A DNA stretch of 64,000 nucleotides, from contig JAWKTX010000006.1 in assembly GCA_041398825.1 (NCBI GenBank), positions 356,823-420,822 on the forward strand. Direction: 5' to 3'. Positions within the stretch are counted from its first letter, which is position 1; every line of letters begins with the position of its first letter. The DNA is from Planctomycetaceae bacterium (GTDB lineage: Bacteria; Planctomycetota; Planctomycetia; Planctomycetales; Planctomycetaceae). Below the pieces are notes generated by a model. That model was not told the DNA's origin, ran no database searches, and worked only from the letters and a program-made list of their open reading frames with translations. Both the position numbers and the translations under genes were made by a program. Of the stretch, positions 61,916 to 64,000 are shown piece by piece.

Positions 61916-62663
61916 AAAGGGGACATTCTACTTTACTCGATGGCTTCGGTCGATTAGAGTCCTGTGATGCCACGCACCTCCAGAGCATCACGAGGTGGGT
62001 TTGTTTACCATGTCCTGAACCGGGGCAATGGTCGCAGTGACGTCTTTCATACGGATGATGACTTCGCCGCGTTTGTGGGTCTCATGCGGGAAGCGCACGA
62101 AAAAGTGCCGATGCGGCTGACCGGGTATTGCCTGATGACAAACCACTTTCACCTGTTGTTGTGGCCGCGTGAAGATGGAGACCTCAGTCGCTGGATGCAG
62201 TGGCTCATGACGTCGCACGTCCGACGTTATCATCGGCATTACAAAAGCAGCGGCCATGTCTGGCAGGGGCGATTCAAAGCGTTTCCCGTTCAGGCCGATG
62301 AGCACTATCTGACAGTGCTGCGTTATGTCGAGCGGAATCCATTGCGGGCGAACGTGGTGCAGCGAAGTCAGGACTGGGAGTGGTCCAGTCTGAAACCAAC
62401 GGCCCAAAGCGGCCCGGAGGGATTGCTCTGCGATGGACCGATCCTGAAGCCCGCCCAGTGGACTCGCCATGTCAACGGTGTGGAAACCGAAACCGAACTC
62501 AAGGCCCTTCGACACAGCCTTACTCGAGGTACCCCGTTCGGCGACACTCGCTGGCAGACAAAAACAGCTGCCATCCTCGGTCTTGAATCCTCGCTTCGAC
62601 CTCGAGGAAGACCAAGACAAACAGAAAAGTAGAACGCCCCCGTTAGCAATTCTGTCCCCTTTT
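61916..62663 (+). mobile_element. REP-type transposase unit with inverted ends
   Basis: A transposase gene bounded by AAAGGGGACA TTCTACTTT on the left (61916-61934) and, inverted, AAAGTAGAA (62626-62634) and TGTCCCCTTT (62653-62662) on the right. The two right-end blocks are separated by an extra ~18 bases, so the ends are imperfect. This fits a RAYT/IS200-like unit with REP-like flanks. No target-site duplication is visible. Confidence 0.6.
61967..62632 (+). CDS. REP-associated tyrosine transposase (Y1 family)
   Basis: A 221-aa HUH-type single-strand transposase of the RAYT/TnpA_REP group. The start GGFVYHVLNRGNGRSDVFHT is typical; the HUH motif is MTNHFHLLLWP; the catalytic Tyr is in HYLTVLRYVERNPLRANVV; the aromatic segment GHVWQGRFKAFPV also matches. 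The C-terminal ~60 residues are variable and basic (RPRGRPRQTEK). A GTG three bases before the ATG is a possible start. RAYTs copy short palindromic repeats, so it could be linked to the dispersed elements in this window, though they do not share its ends. Confidence 0.88.
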   Translation: MPRTSRASRGGFVYHVLNRGNGRSDVFHTDDDFAAFVGLMREAHEKVPMRLTGYCLMTNHFHLLLWPREDGDLSRWMQWLMTSHVRRYHRHYKSSGHVWQGRFKAFPVQADEHYLTVLRYVERNPLRANVVQRSQDWEWSSLKPTAQSGPEGLLCDGPILKPAQWTRHVNGVETETELKALRHSLTRGTPFGDTRWQTKTAAILGLESSLRPRGRPRQTEK

Positions 62664-62910
62664 GTGTTTCACCGCTGATCCGGATGATCACCATGCGGAG
62701 TCTTGTCGTTGCCAGTGTCATCGACGTTGTTGTTGGCGTCCTGAGCGAGGTGCTTGCGTGCCATTGTTCGGTTCTCCCATCGAGAGCTGTTAAAAGCCGA
62801 GCGTCCCATCGACGCTCAAACAACAGCCATAGAAGCCAGTCTCCTGTAGCAAATGCCACAACTTTCTCATACAAGTCTCGCAAGAACCCGCCGCGACAGC
62901 GGCTTACTTG
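62633..62910. other. Non-coding gap after the transposase
   Basis: The inverted end of the transposase unit is at 62653; after that no gene with coding character is seen up to the attC-like repeat. Short open frames on both strands here have no family resemblance and no ribosome-binding site. Confidence 0.4.
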
Positions 62911-62997
62911 AACAACACGGTGCACCGGAATTGTGCATCAACCCGAGTTTTCAAATGTAAGCCGTCCGGCACAATCCGGTGACCGTCGGCGTTATGC
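62911..62997. repeat. attC-like imperfect inverted repeat
   Basis: CGGTGCACCGGAATTGTGC (62918-62936) pairs with GCACAATCCGGTGACCG (62969-62985), and the right end reads GGCGTTATGC. Size (~87 bp), the paired arms, the GTT near the end and a gene start 31 bases later resemble an integron attC site followed by a cassette. The end GTTATGC does not fit GTTRRRY exactly and no integrase is in the window, so this is tentative. Confidence 0.45.
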
Positions 62998-63021
62998 CTC
63001 AATCAGCGAATACCACCAACA

Positions 63022-63438
63022 ATGACTGACGACGAAGTAGCTGCACTCATCAAACGTGCCTTCGAATCCGCGTCCGAACCGGATCCGCGATTCGCAACCG
63101 ATGATGCAGAACAACTCATCAACCACTTCGGAGACGTTTTCCCAATCGAGTTCAACGCAATGCGGGCACTCTTGCCAAACTATCACATTCCCGGCGACCA
63201 TTTGCCTGCCGACGAAATGATTCGCGACTACGAATGGGAAACCGAAAACAATCCGAACTTCACACCTGACTTCATTCCGTTCTATGCCGTTGGAAACGGT
63301 GACTACCTGTGCCTGTCACGCAGCGCCGGAAAAATAAGTCCCGTGCTGTATGTCGCCCACGACGATCCTCGTGTTGAAGCCCTGCACGATTCATTCACAG
63401 AATATCTGAACGATCCAGACTGGTTTCTGCTGAAATAG
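63022..63438 (+). CDS. SMI1/KNR4 (SUKH)-like protein
   Basis: A 138-aa soluble protein with the SUKH pattern in its second half: FIPFYAVGNGDYLCLSRSAG, then ISPVLYVAHDDPRVEALHDS and FTEYL. SUKH proteins often serve as immunity proteins against bacterial toxins, but many stand alone. No toxin gene is adjacent. It starts 25 bases after an attC-like repeat, so it may be a mobile cassette gene. Acidic and lower in GC than the core genes by eye. Confidence 0.7.
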   Translation: MTDDEVAALIKRAFESASEPDPRFATDDAEQLINHFGDVFPIEFNAMRALLPNYHIPGDHLPADEMIRDYEWETENNPNFTPDFIPFYAVGNGDYLCLSRSAGKISPVLYVAHDDPRVEALHDSFTEYLNDPDWFLLK

Positions 63439-63613
63439 TGTTCGCTGCTGTTCAGGCGTGGCCGCAATGGTCGCATCTTGGGCCGCCATGAAATAAACGA
63501 GGCAGGATCAGGCCGTCAACCGGAGCACTCATTCACGCGGCAACTGAAATCAAAGCCTTCCGTTCGTGCCCGTTTACGGCTGGCATTCGCCGGAAATTTC
63601 AAAGGAATAGTAA

Positions 63614-63957
63614 TTGTCGTCTGCTTCCGAAATAGTTCGAAAAGCCATTTCGACTCGACTTAAGTTCGGCGATGACGTTCTTGTTTTTCATTTGTTAACG
63701 CACTCGGCGAGAAATGGAAGGGATGCGTCGAAGAATGGATCGGGAATATCGGACCTCCACAAGATCTTGAGGAACTTGTCGTCGAGTTAAACGGAAGCAA
63801 GTACTATGAAGTTGGCTCTTCTGGTGGCGGTGCGGACCTGTTGCTGGTTCGCGACGATGAAGCTGCTACTTTGTATTACATGAACGACTACGACCAGTCG
63901 CTTTCGTGTCTTGGTAATCTCGACGAATTCCTCTCAATGTTGCATTCCCCTGAATAG
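63614..63957 (+). pseudogene. Frameshifted small gene, possibly SUKH-like
   Basis: A TTG at 63614 with GGA upstream opens SSASEIVRKAISTRLKFGDD VLVFH. At about 63690, after a T-run, the coding sense moves to another frame and continues as NALGEKWKGCVEEWIGNIGP, DLEELVVELNGSKYYEVGSS, DLLLVRDDEAATLYYM and ends SLSCLGNLDEFLSMLHSPE at the stop 63955-63957. One added base would join both into about 114 aa. The end resembles SUKH-type C-termini, but the family is not certain. Either a sequencing error or a true frameshift. Confidence 0.55.
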
Positions 63958-64000
63958 ACGACGAACAAATATCGGGATAGGGGTCAGCCTTGCGGCTGAG

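Noticed and set aside
61743..61991. 82-codon minus-strand frame as a possible regulator of the sulfide operon
   Set aside because: No helix-turn-helix pattern, crosses the dyad and the transposase end; appears spurious.

Overview
The window looks like part of a Planctomycetes chromosome. The markers are a DUF1559 prepilin-like protein, a secreted sulfatase, a PHP-type metallohydrolase with signal peptide, a LEPR-XLL/CSLREA surface protein, a TIGR04138-type protein, the short 'small basic protein' of the Planctomycetes/Verrucomicrobia/Chlamydiae group, a bacterial GH3-like protein and a class Ic ribonucleotide reductase. The phylum is inferred from gene content; the genus cannot be fixed by eye. 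I recognised no rRNA, tRNA or CRISPR array.

Layout. 1-6.4 kb: 3' part of a heavy-metal-type RND pump, a sulfatase, a DUF1559 protein and a small lipoprotein, with a dispersed repeat element and a terminator between the last two. 6.4-8.9 kb (minus): overlapping genes lipB-lipA-tsaB. 9.3-13.4 kb (minus): flagellar hook genes fliK-flgD-flgE. 13.6-18.3 kb (plus): a methyltransferase, a polyprenol-phosphate mannose synthase and the metallohydrolase. 18.4-25 kb (minus): aspS, leuD, leuC, a lipoprotein M48 protease and hisC. 25-34 kb: mostly conserved proteins of unknown role (Sm-like, DUF11 membrane protein, PSP1, TIGR04138, GH3, small basic protein, Gly-rich lipoprotein). 34-45 kb: cell-wall and nucleotide metabolism (glmS, PilZ, NamZ, nrdB, nrdA, a metallo-beta-lactamase-fold hydrolase, an L,D-transpeptidase). 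46-52.5 kb: one giant beta-helix surface-protein gene, split by small indels. 52.6-56.6 kb: a divergent sigma factor and a multidomain Ser/Thr kinase. 56.7-61.7 kb (minus): a sulfide-oxidation operon. 62-64 kb: an accessory end with a REP-type transposase, an attC-like inverted repeat, a SUKH-type gene and a frameshifted small gene.

How the genes work together. The sulfide operon is a coherent pathway: quinone-linked sulfide oxidation, persulfide handling by metallo-beta-lactamase and rhodanese domains, and TauE/SafE export of sulfite-like products. The nrd region pairs a predicted Mn/Fe (Tyr-to-Phe) NrdB with an NrdA. Two NrdR-like boxes 31 bp apart overlap a near-consensus promoter well upstream of nrdA, leaving a leader of about 450 nt with possible structure. 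GlmS, NamZ and the L,D-transpeptidase fit peptidoglycan supply, recycling and cross-linking.

The least explained items are: the kinase fused to SRPBCC-like, DUF5939-like and degenerate nucleotide-cyclase-like regions; the dispersed element of about 98 bp, one end of which seems to have become the kinase C-terminus; the nrdA leader; a LipB homologue without the usual catalytic Lys and Cys; and the cassette-like right end.
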